Positions 9,265 through 16,907 of a DNA stretch of 64,000 bases are shown piece by piece. The notes under the pieces were generated by a model, which saw only the letters and a list, made by a program, of their open reading frames with translations, was not told the origin of the DNA and searched no databases. The position numbers were made by a program, and so were the translations under genes. The DNA is taken from contig CAQGLR010000009.1 in assembly GCA_948794795.1 (NCBI GenBank), positions 1 through 64,000 on the forward strand, in the 5' to 3' direction. Within the stretch, counting starts at the first letter, position 1. Each line of letters opens with the position of its first letter. Source of the stretch: an uncultured Lachnospiraceae bacterium (GTDB lineage Bacteria > Bacillota > Clostridia > Lachnospirales > Lachnospiraceae).

Positions 9265-9292
9265 CCGTTTGCCGGATTATTGAACCGTTTAT
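9264..9292 (+). promoter_or_regulatory. LytTR-type operator repeats overlapping the kinase stop
   Basis: ACCGTTTGC at 9264-9272 and ACCGTTTAT at 9284-9292, 20 bases apart start to start. The second fits the AgrA/LytTR half-site consensus [TA][AC][CA]GTTN[AG][TG] fully and the first in eight of nine positions. Direct orientation and two-turn spacing suit a LytTR dimer. Binding is inferred. Confidence 0.4.
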
Positions 9293-9326
9293 CGGAAATA
9301 AGTTGAAAATTGTAAATTAAAGTAGT

Positions 9327-9360
9327 AGGCTATGAGTATAGAACTTGTAGCTTATTTTTT
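9327..9360 (+). terminator. Terminator after the two-component genes
   Basis: Stem AGGCTATGAGT / ACTTGTAGCTT with G-U pairs and a short loop, followed by TTTTTT at 9355-9360. Confidence 0.5.
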
Positions 9361-9953
9361 ATGAAAGAAGACAATAATGTTTTTAACTTTTTTTGATATA
9401 TTCTGGAAGATTTTAGGATGGTAGTAAATATTACATGGTTTTATGTCTTTGAGAACATAATATTTATCAATTTACAGTATTGGGAATTAACAAAGTTTTC
9501 ATAGTTTACAAGGTTTTGTAAACTATGGAATAAAATAAAAAATTATAGATACAAAATTAACAATACTATCTATCTACATATAGAACAAAGAGAAGTTACT
9601 TATTAAATTTTATCAATGTTTTTATATTTACTTTAAAATTTGTTTTATAATTAAAACTAGTGGTAAGATTTAATTCTTGTTGGTTTTATTTATGCTGGTA
9701 ATAGAAAATTATAATTTTATCTGGATTTTGTACATAAACTTTTTATTTAATATAACAAAAAATTCTAAATATTTTTAATATGCCTTTTTTATATTAAAGT
9801 GAGTTATTACAGTTTTCATGTTATGGCAATTGATTACTGGTTTTTGTGATGTGAATTTGAGTTACCAAAGTTTTAAAATTTGACAGGAAGTGTGTATTGT
9901 TTTGTGTGATTATTTGTATAAGTATTAAGATTAGTTTAGTATAAAATTATGTT
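9361..9953. other. A+T-rich intergenic stretch before the polyketide cluster
   Basis: No ORF with a ribosome site. TTGACA at 9880-9885 is a possible -35 element for the cluster, but no -10 box lies at normal spacing. The base composition drop that marks the island is already complete here. Confidence 0.4.
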
Positions 9954-9964
9954 AGGAGGGATTT

Positions 9965-10918
9965 ATTATACAGGAGGTAAATAGGGCTGTAGTTAATGAT
10001 CTTTTTAATTTAAAAAAATATAAAGAAGTTGTAGTGTTATATGATGAGTTAGTAAAAGTACAAAATGTAAAATTAACAGAAGAAGAATTAAGAAACTATA
10101 TGATATGTTTACAAAAAAGACTTAGATATAAGGAGAGTATTGAGATAGCAGAGAGATTGATTGCTTATAATAAAGATAATAGTATTGAATTATTAAATTT
10201 ATGTATTTGTTATGGAAAGCAAGGAGATTATAAGAAAGCTATTAAATATTATGAAAGAATATTGAAAAATAATCCAAGATTTGATGAGCAATTAGGATAT
10301 TATGCATATTTACTTTCTCAAGATAACAGATTAGAAGAATCAAAAAAGTTATATAATATAGCAATTAATAATGAGCCTGATAATGCTTGGTATATTAGTC
10401 ATTATGCTTTGCTGTTGGAACAGATAGGAGAAAATTATGAGGCAGCTGAATACTTGGAAAAAGCTATAAGTATTAAACCAAATGATACATGGATAATAAA
10501 AAAGTTTGTTTTTTTATATGGAAAAATTAATGGTTATAAAAAAGCATATGAATATTATTTAAATTTAATTGAAAATAATAAAGAAAATTTTAATTTGTTT
10601 TTAAATTATGCTGAATATGCAATTATTAATAATGATGTTGAATATGCAAAAAAAATATTATTAAAAGTTAAAGTTGATAGAATGCCATGTGTATTACAGA
10701 TGGTTACATATTTTTATTTGTGTTTTATAGCATTATATGATGAAAATAAAGATAATTTTGAAACATATAAAAAATTGCTTTATATGAAGAGAGTAAATTA
10801 TAATGCATATATTCATAGAGATTTTTTATTATTAAATAAATTTTCAAAAGAAAAATTAAGCGAAGAAAATAATGTTTTATATAAACAAATACTTAAAATT
10901 TTAGAGGAAGGTAATTGA
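9965..10918 (+). CDS. TPR-repeat protein, first gene of the polyketide cluster
   Basis: About 317 residues of tandem tetratricopeptide repeats (for example NLCICYGKQGDYKKAIKYYERIL and ALLLEQIGENYEAAEYLEKA). No signal peptide or catalytic domain, so it is a cytoplasmic scaffold or partner protein. Start: the strong AGGAGGG at 9954-9960 is followed in frame by ATT (9965) and ATA (9968) but no ATG/GTG/TTG. The first ordinary start, GTG 10034, lacks an SD and would cut into the first repeat. I therefore place the start at the AUU, with low certainty. The stop is adjacent to the cyclase gene, so the two are translationally coupled. Role in the cluster unknown. Confidence 0.6.
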   Translation: MIQEVNRAVVNDLFNLKKYKEVVVLYDELVKVQNVKLTEEELRNYMICLQKRLRYKESIEIAERLIAYNKDNSIELLNLCICYGKQGDYKKAIKYYERILKNNPRFDEQLGYYAYLLSQDNRLEESKKLYNIAINNEPDNAWYISHYALLLEQIGENYEAAEYLEKAISIKPNDTWIIKKFVFLYGKINGYKKAYEYYLNLIENNKENFNLFLNYAEYAIINNDVEYAKKILLKVKVDRMPCVLQMVTYFYLCFIALYDENKDNFETYKKLLYMKRVNYNAYIHRDFLLLNKFSKEKLSEENNVLYKQILKILEEGN

Positions 10919-10923
10919 TAGAA

Positions 10924-11745
10924 ATGAAAATTGTTGATTTAAGTACATATATAGAGGATACACCTTCTGAGCCAATGAAAGTAAAAGTTAAAACAAGACC
11001 ACACTCTGGAGGAAATAAATTTGGGAGAAAACTTGTTTTTTTTGGAAAGGCTAGTTTTGGGCAAAGAATTAAAAAAATAGTTAAGTATATAAATGGAGCA
11101 GAAAGAATTACTAAAAACAGTTTTCCAAATGGAGAGTTTATAAATGAAGAAACTATTTCTTTATCTACACATACAGGAACACATTTAGATGCACCAGCTC
11201 ATTTTGGAACTAAGTGTCAAAATAAAAAACCTAAAACTATTGATAAAATACCACTTGAATGGTGTTATGGAGATGGAGTTTTGCTTGATTTTAGTAATAA
11301 AAAAGGAGGGGAAGAGATAACACAAATAGATATAGAAAATAAGCTTCTAGAAATAAGTTATGAAATAAAACCTTTTGATATTGTATTAATTTATACAGGT
11401 ACAGATAAATTGTGGGGAAGCCCAAGATATTTTTTTGATGCACCAGGATTAAGCAGAGAAGCAGTAAAATATCTTCTATTAAGGGGTGTAAAAATAATAG
11501 GCATTGATACATATTCATTAGATAGACCTATTATGACAATGGTTAATGAGTATTATATAACTAAGAGTAAAAATGTTTTATGGCCAGCACATTTTATTGG
11601 ACGGGAATATGAATATTGTCATATTGAAAGGTTAGCGAATTTAAATTCTATTGGTAAAATAACAGGATTTAAAGTTGCATGTTTTCCAATTAAATTGAAA
11701 AATCTTTGTGCAGGATGGATTCGTGCAGTAGCAATAATAGAATAA
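10924..11745 (+). CDS. Metal-dependent cyclase (kynurenine-formamidase-like family)
   Basis: About 273 residues. It carries the family signature HTGTHLDAPAH (HxGTHxDxPxH) near residue 80, the metal/active-site motif of the PF04199 cyclase family. Later motifs are DIVLIYTGTDKLWG and VKIIGIDTYSLDRP. Known members include enzymes beside aromatic polyketide synthases, thought to help cyclise the chain, and kynurenine formamidases. In this context a cyclase role is the better inference. ATG 10924 is chosen; a TTG at 10915 overlapping the TPR stop is the alternative and is nearer the GAGGAAGG ribosome site. Followed 19 bases later by an unrecognised gene. Confidence 0.75.
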   Translation: MKIVDLSTYIEDTPSEPMKVKVKTRPHSGGNKFGRKLVFFGKASFGQRIKKIVKYINGAERITKNSFPNGEFINEETISLSTHTGTHLDAPAHFGTKCQNKKPKTIDKIPLEWCYGDGVLLDFSNKKGGEEITQIDIENKLLEISYEIKPFDIVLIYTGTDKLWGSPRYFFDAPGLSREAVKYLLLRGVKIIGIDTYSLDRPIMTMVNEYYITKSKNVLWPAHFIGREYEYCHIERLANLNSIGKITGFKVACFPIKLKNLCAGWIRAVAIIE

Positions 11746-11764
11746 TTGATTGAGGAAATGTATT

Positions 11765-12214
11765 ATGAATGTAAAAGAGAAATTAAAAAAAGTAAAATTA
11801 GAAAATAATTTAGCAGAAAAAGTTATAGTTGATTCATTATGGTCAAAATTTGCTGTATTCATTATTGGAAGTGGAGCAATGTCTATTGATGATGCTTCTA
11901 AAATTAACGAAATAATTTATAAAAAATATATGGATAATAATTATGTAAAAGTTAATATGATAGCTAGGATTGGAGGAATACCTGATTTTATTCATTATGA
12001 TTTTATAAGATCAGAAGTTACAAAAAGAACTATGAATGGTGAAATTTCATTAATAGATTTTGATGATTCTATAATAAATGCTATGAATGTAAAAACAAAT
12101 GACATGGTTACTTGTGTAAAAGTATTTAATGAAGCTGGAGAAGAAAAATTGTCTATGTATAATGCTGAGGTAAATTTGATATGTCATGAGATTGAAAAAA
12201 TAGTATTGGAATAG
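11765..12214 (+). CDS. Unrecognised 149-residue protein between cyclase and ACP
   Basis: I do not recognise the family. 149 residues, soluble overall, with one hydrophobic stretch FAVFIIGSGAMSIDDASK near 28-45 and a conserved-looking IARIGGIPDFIHYDFIRSEV near 68-87. No Cys-rich motif, nucleotide-binding loop or signal peptide. GAGG ten bases before ATG 11765 supports the start over the upstream in-frame ATG. It ends with TAG. The 16 codons from there to the ACP start are open and in the same frame, so a read-through product would be fused to the ACP. Being inside the core operon, it likely has a biosynthetic role such as cyclase, chaperone or tailoring, but nothing in the sequence shows which. 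Confidence 0.6.
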   Translation: MNVKEKLKKVKLENNLAEKVIVDSLWSKFAVFIIGSGAMSIDDASKINEIIYKKYMDNNYVKVNMIARIGGIPDFIHYDFIRSEVTKRTMNGEISLIDFDDSIINAMNVKTNDMVTCVKVFNEAGEEKLSMYNAEVNLICHEIEKIVLE

Positions 12215-12262
12215 AAATTTTTGAAAAGTGAGGAGATTTATAATAAACTTTGGAGGATAATA

Positions 12263-12508
12263 ATGAATATATATGAAGAAATAAAAGAGATATTAATAAA
12301 AGAAATGGAGATAGAATTGGATGATAGTATAAGTGAGAATGCATCATTTAGAGATGAACTTGATATTGATTCCTTGGAAAAAGTTGAGTTGGCAACAAGT
12401 ATTAATAGTAAATTTAAATTAAATATACCATTAGATAAAATAATACAATGTGATACTATATTTGATTTAATTCAGTGTATTGAAGATATAGAAAATAGGA
12501 GGAAATAA
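12263..12508 (+). CDS. Acyl carrier protein of the type II polyketide synthase
   Basis: 81 residues, acidic, the usual ACP length. Phosphopantetheine attachment motif DELDIDSLEKVEL with Ser37. Helix II follows (SLEKVELATSINSKF) and the ending FDLIQCIEDI is typical. GGAGGATAATA sets ATG 12263 rather than the in-frame start 42 bases earlier. It carries the growing polyketide between the KS pair and the cyclases. The 4-base gap to the aromatase/cyclase shows one operon. No phosphopantetheinyl transferase is in the window, so activation must come from a gene elsewhere. Confidence 0.85.
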   Translation: MNIYEEIKEILIKEMEIELDDSISENASFRDELDIDSLEKVELATSINSKFKLNIPLDKIIQCDTIFDLIQCIEDIENRRK

Positions 12509-12511
12509 TTT

Positions 12512-12964
12512 ATGGGATATACAGTAAATTCAATTGTTATTGATAAAAATATAAACAAAGTATTTGAAATTATTAATGATGTAAACAATTGGCCTGTATT
12601 ACATGGTTATAATAAGGTAGAGTTAAAAAATAGGGAAAAATTATGTGATGGAAATGAAAGAATTATTTTTGAAGTTTTTGCAGAAGATAATGGGGAAATT
12701 GAACATTGGATTTCTCAAAGGATTATAAATTATAAAAATTATTCTGCGCAGGGAGTACGTTTAGAGCCAGTATATCCATTTAAATATTGGATTTTAGATG
12801 TTATTTTGTCATCTGTAAGTAATGGAACGGAAATGAAATGGATATAGGATTTTTCAATGCATAGTGATACAGGATATACCGACTTTGAAATAGAGAAACA
12901 TATTAATAGTGAAAGCATAAAAGAAATGATGGTATTTAAAAAATTTATTGAAGATATGAAATAA
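12512..12964 (+). CDS. TcmN-like aromatase/cyclase with an in-frame TAG
   Basis: An SRPBCC-fold (START-like) aromatase/cyclase of the TcmN/WhiE-ORFVI type, 150 codons plus stop. It has the N-terminal IVIDKNINKVFEIINDVNNW, the central IEHWISQR and RLEPVYPFKYW, and the C-terminal MKWI-x-DFSMHSDTG and HINSESIKEMMVFKKFIE, matching the family's W-T-Q-D-F and INRNSxxQMxxIK endings. Codon 112 (12845-12847) is TAG, placed between MKWI and DF. I recall Gln there in actinobacterial members, so a CAG-to-TAG change, read-through or a sequencing error would explain it. Without read-through a 111-residue fragment lacking the C-terminal helix is made. The frame is otherwise intact to TAA 12964. Confidence 0.75.
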
Positions 12965-13044
12965 AGAATAAACTTAATATTAGTTACAGATAGGAAAATT
13001 TAAGCAAAATAATTTTGTTATACTATAGTAGGAGATGGATTTGG

Positions 13045-14298
13045 ATGAATAGAGTAGTAATTACTGGAATAGGACTTGTAACACCAGTTGGTATAGGTAA
13101 AGAAGATTTTTGGAATAGTAATATATATGGTAAAAGTGGAACTAAAAGTTTACCTAAGTTTGATAAATTTCATTTTGAATCAACTGCTTTTGGTTATGTA
13201 GATGATTTTAATCCTTTACAATTTGGACTGAAATTATCAGAAATAAGGAGAATGGATAGATTAACACAGTTTGCAATAGTTGCTGCAGATGAGGCAGTAA
13301 TAGATGCTAAAATAGATTGGAAAACTATAGATAAGGAAAGAGTTGGTGTTAATATAGCTAATGCTGTAGCAGGTACTAAGTTTATGGACGAGGAGTTTTT
13401 AGTACTTACTAATAATGGAATGAATGATTATTTGAGTATAGAGGATGTATCACCATATGCTTATTCAAAATCTATGCCTAATACAACATCAAATGAGATT
13501 GCCGGAAGATATGGCTTAAAAGGTAGCTGTTGTACAATATCAACAGGTTGTACAGCTGGAATTGATTCAATTGGTTCCCTTTTTGATGAAATTCGTTTAG
13601 GCAATTTAGATATGGCAATTGGAGGCGCATCTGAAGCTCCAATTACACCCATTACAATTGCTGCTTTTGAAAGTGTTGGAACATTATCAAAGCATAATAT
13701 TCCATGTGAAAAAGCTTCAAGACCATTTGATGCTACAAGAAATGGATTTGTCTTAGCAGAAGCTTCTGCTATAGTTATTTTAGAAGAGTATAAACACGCT
13801 AGAAAAAGAGGTGCACATATTTATGGTGAGATAAAGAGTTATTCATCAGGAAATAATGCTATACATATGACTGGATTACAACCAGATGGTGAAGATTTAG
13901 CTAATGTTATTGAAAATGCAATTTATGAAGCTGGAATTAATAAAGAAGATATTGGATATATAAATGCTCATGGAAGTGGAACAAAACAAAATGATAATAA
14001 TGAAACAGGAGCATTTAAAAGGGTCTTTAAAGATTGGGTATATAATATACCTATTAGTTCAACTAAGTCGATGTTAGGTCATTCATTAGGTGCTGCTAGT
14101 GCTGTTGAAATTATAGTATGTTGTTTTGTCTTGGAAACTCAGATTATTCCTCCAACAATTAATTATGAAAATAGAGATGAGTACTGTGATTTAAACTATG
14201 TTCCTAATAATGCTATTAAGTCAAATGTTAAATATGTTCTAACAGATGCAAGTGGTTTTTCAGGAATCCATTCAGCGCTTATTTTAGGAAAAATTTAG
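13045..14298 (+). CDS. Ketosynthase alpha (KS-alpha) of the type II polyketide synthase
   Basis: 417 residues, FabF/KS-alpha fold. Catalytic triad visible: Cys169 in STGCTAG, His309 in NAHGSGT, His346 in SMLGHSLGAA. It condenses malonyl-ACP units together with KS-beta. The AGGAG at 13030-13034 and the alignment of MNRVVITGIGLVTPVG with family N-termini set ATG 13045; the upstream in-frame start adds only unrelated residues. The 13-base gap to KS-beta suggests coupling. FabF of fatty acid synthesis is the alternative, but the tandem KS-beta, aromatase/cyclases and lack of FabG/FabZ argue against it. Ends with TAG. Confidence 0.9.
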   Translation: MNRVVITGIGLVTPVGIGKEDFWNSNIYGKSGTKSLPKFDKFHFESTAFGYVDDFNPLQFGLKLSEIRRMDRLTQFAIVAADEAVIDAKIDWKTIDKERVGVNIANAVAGTKFMDEEFLVLTNNGMNDYLSIEDVSPYAYSKSMPNTTSNEIAGRYGLKGSCCTISTGCTAGIDSIGSLFDEIRLGNLDMAIGGASEAPITPITIAAFESVGTLSKHNIPCEKASRPFDATRNGFVLAEASAIVILEEYKHARKRGAHIYGEIKSYSSGNNAIHMTGLQPDGEDLANVIENAIYEAGINKEDIGYINAHGSGTKQNDNNETGAFKRVFKDWVYNIPISSTKSMLGHSLGAASAVEIIVCCFVLETQIIPPTINYENRDEYCDLNYVPNNAIKSNVKYVLTDASGFSGIHSALILGKI

Positions 14299-14311
14299 GA
14301 GGAAGTCAAGT

Positions 14312-15550
14312 ATGGTTAAAAATAGAGTAGTAATAACTGGTTTGGGAATTATATCATCTTTGGGAAAAACTATAGATGAGTTTTGGAATGGATTGGTTGA
14401 AGGAAAGTCTGGAATAAAATGTATTAGTAAATTTGATACTAGAGGATTTAATTGTAAAGTTGCTGGAGAAGTAAATGAATTTAGTTTATTGAATTATGGT
14501 ATGTCTAAGAGGTTAGAACATAAAATTGATGATTTTACAAAGTATGCATTAGCAGCAACTGAAATGTGTATTAGAGATTCAAAAATTGTTTTAAAAGATA
14601 TATTTCAAAAGGATATAGGAATATTTGTAGGAAATTGTCTTGGTGGTGTTGGGTTTGGTGAAAAAGAATTATATAATTTATATAGGAATGGTAGTAAAGC
14701 AGTTAGTCCATATCAAGCTATATCTTGGTTTTATGCAGCACCACAAGGTCAAATATCTATTTATTATAATATAAAAGGGTATAGCAAAACATATGTAGCA
14801 GACCGTATTAGTTCGGATGTAGCATTTGGAGCAGCATTTGAGGCAATAAAACTTAATAGAGTAAAACATGTGTTGGTTTGTGGTACAGAAGGACAAATGC
14901 ATCCATATGGTTATCTTGGTTTTTGTCAAAGTAATACTATTACGACTGATAATAGTTTAGATGCATATAGACCATATGATTTAGCACGTAAAGGTTTGGT
15001 TATGGGAGAAGGTTCAGGAACTTTATTACTTGAAAATTTATCAAGTGCATTAGAAAGAAATGCACTAATATATGCAGAAGTATTAGGATATGCATCAACA
15101 TGTGATGGTGTAAGCTATATAAAATCTGATGAAAATGGAGAAGGTTTGAAAAGAGCAATTTCTTTATGTATACAAAGAGCTGGAATATCTAAAGAAGAAA
15201 TAGACTATATTAATTTAGATGGATTAGGAAATCCAAAGGATGATTACATAGAACAAAGGATACTTAAGGACTTTTTTGGTAAATGTCTATCTAATATTTC
15301 AATGAGTGCACCTAAAGTAAGTTATGGTCATACATTTGGAGCGGCAGGAGCAATGGATATGATTGTAAACTGCTTGACTATTAAAAATGGAATAGTAGCT
15401 CCAACTATTAATTATAAATATAGAGATGAGAGTTGTGATTTAGAGTGTACATTTAATAAGAAGGTAAAAAGAAATATAAAAGTAGTATTACAGATTGCAA
15501 GAGGAAGAGGAGGAATTAATTCTGCTATTCTTATTAAGAAATATAGATAA
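14312..15550 (+). CDS. Ketosynthase beta / chain-length factor
   Basis: 412 residues, homologous along its length to the preceding KS. The catalytic Cys position is Arg165 (TYVADRISSDVAFGAA aligned to TISTGCTAGIDSIGSL), the first His motif reads INLDGLGN instead of NAHGSGT, and only the second His (SYGHTFGAAGA) remains. This is the expected inactive partner that sets chain length in the KS-alpha/KS-beta heterodimer. Actinobacterial factors usually have Gln at the Cys position, so Arg is unusual. AGGAGG and ATG 14312 fit well. Confidence 0.88.
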   Translation: MVKNRVVITGLGIISSLGKTIDEFWNGLVEGKSGIKCISKFDTRGFNCKVAGEVNEFSLLNYGMSKRLEHKIDDFTKYALAATEMCIRDSKIVLKDIFQKDIGIFVGNCLGGVGFGEKELYNLYRNGSKAVSPYQAISWFYAAPQGQISIYYNIKGYSKTYVADRISSDVAFGAAFEAIKLNRVKHVLVCGTEGQMHPYGYLGFCQSNTITTDNSLDAYRPYDLARKGLVMGEGSGTLLLENLSSALERNALIYAEVLGYASTCDGVSYIKSDENGEGLKRAISLCIQRAGISKEEIDYINLDGLGNPKDDYIEQRILKDFFGKCLSNISMSAPKVSYGHTFGAAGAMDMIVNCLTIKNGIVAPTINYKYRDESCDLECTFNKKVKRNIKVVLQIARGRGGINSAILIKKYR

Positions 15551-15570
15551 TTGTATTTGGGAGGTTATAA

Positions 15571-16368
15571 GTGAAAAATTATGAAAATATGATAGATATA
15601 AATGGTAGAATAAAGTTGTCTTATATAAAGAAAGGGCAAGGAAAGAAGATTATAATTTTACATGGAAATAGAGATTCTAAAACAAATTTTGATAGATTAA
15701 TTGATGATTTAGCTGAGTATTATATGGTTTTTGCTATTGACTTAAGAGGACATGGAAAATCTGATAAACCTAAATCAGGGTATCAGTTTGAAGAATTTGT
15801 AGAAGATATAAAAGAATTTATAGAAGTTCTAAAAATAGAAGAATGTAGTATTATAGGGCATTCTTTGGGAGCTTCAATAGCTATACAACTTGCTTTGGCA
15901 GATGGCGGTTCTAAAATTAAAAATCTTGTTTTGATGGGAACGTCAGCAAAATTTGTTCCATTTTTTAGAATAGACATGATAAAAAAAGAAAATATTAAAA
16001 ATACAGATTTATCTTCGGAAAATATACAAAATATAATTAAAAATGCCTTAAGACCTTATTTTATTCTTGAACGATATAAAAATATTGAGCCAATAGTGTT
16101 TAGTAATTGGTCAAATATGTTACCAGTTATTCATCAAGCCTTAGTAATGCAATTAAAACATCCAGATTTAACAGGGGTACTTAAAGGTATAAAACAGAGA
16201 ACATTGGTTATTGCAGGAAGTGAGGATAAAGTAACACCTGTGGATTCATGTAGAAAAGTGTATAATTTAATTCCTAATGCTGAAATTGAAATTATTGAAG
16301 GTTGTGGACACTTTATGTATTTAGAAGAAGAAAAAGTGGTATTTAAAGTAATTAAAGATTTTTTATAA
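15571..16368 (+). CDS. Alpha/beta-hydrolase
   Basis: 265 residues with a complete alpha/beta-hydrolase triad: oxyanion/HGN motif ILHGNRDSKTNF, nucleophile elbow IGHSLGAS (Ser near 94), acid in AGSEDKVTP, and His in GCGHFMYLEE. GTG start with GGGAGG seven bases upstream. Such enzymes in polyketide clusters act as thioesterases, lactonases or other hydrolases; product release from the ACP is the simplest guess here because no other thioesterase is present. The sequence does not distinguish these. The cap between nucleophile and acid is about 100 residues and helical. Confidence 0.8.
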   Translation: MKNYENMIDINGRIKLSYIKKGQGKKIIILHGNRDSKTNFDRLIDDLAEYYMVFAIDLRGHGKSDKPKSGYQFEEFVEDIKEFIEVLKIEECSIIGHSLGASIAIQLALADGGSKIKNLVLMGTSAKFVPFFRIDMIKKENIKNTDLSSENIQNIIKNALRPYFILERYKNIEPIVFSNWSNMLPVIHQALVMQLKHPDLTGVLKGIKQRTLVIAGSEDKVTPVDSCRKVYNLIPNAEIEIIEGCGHFMYLEEEKVVFKVIKDFL

Positions 16369-16466
16369 TTAAAAATTAGAGAAAGGGTGTTATTATATAA
16401 TTTTATCACAGAATGCAGTTTTAAGATTTAGGACAGGTATAAGTGTTGAAAGAAAGGAAACGTAAT

Positions 16467-16907
16467 ATGGTAATAAAAAAAGAATTACTGTTAGATGTAG
16501 AAATTAAAAAAATATATGATGATATGAGTGATGTTAATTTTTTTAATAAAATATTAGATGAAAATAATAAATTTAATATTTTATATAAAAAAGACAGATT
16601 GATAGAATATGAATTAAATATTAATGGGGTGGGAAAATGGATTTCACGTAGAATTTTATTACCAGAAAAGGCAATGTTTATAACAGAGAGGAAAAGTCCT
16701 TCGGATCCTTTTGAATATATGGTAATATTGAATATATATGAGAAGTATGGAAATATTACTAAGTTTATATATAAGGAAGAGTTTGAGATTAGTAAGGACA
16801 ATAAAGAAAAAAAAGATGAGATATATAATAATATATCATGTGTCGTAAATAAAAATATGGAAATATTAGGAAAATATTATGGTATAGTAAAGGAAAGTGT
16901 AGAATAG
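16467..16907 (+). CDS. Second TcmN-like aromatase/cyclase
   Basis: 146 residues, SRPBCC/START-like. It shares the helix DVEIKKIYDDMSDVNFF, GKWISRR and PSDPFEYM with the first aromatase/cyclase and with the TcmN family (SWxSER...RxEPGPFxYM), but has diverged strongly. Two such proteins in one cluster usually act on successive rings. The AGAAAGGAAA site places the start at ATG 16467 instead of the upstream GTG. The gene stops with TAG immediately followed by the ATG of the ABC ATPase in the same frame. Confidence 0.7.
   Translation: MVIKKELLLDVEIKKIYDDMSDVNFFNKILDENNKFNILYKKDRLIEYELNINGVGKWISRRILLPEKAMFITERKSPSDPFEYMVILNIYEKYGNITKFIYKEEFEISKDNKEKKDEIYNNISCVVNKNMEILGKYYGIVKESVE

Noticed and set aside
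13045..15550. Tandem KS genes as fatty acid (FabF) or aryl polyene synthesis
   Set aside because: KS-beta has lost the Cys, and no FabG, FabZ, FabI or aryl polyene dehydratase genes lie nearby. Two TcmN-like aromatase/cyclases and a PF04199-type cyclase fit aromatic polyketide synthesis better.
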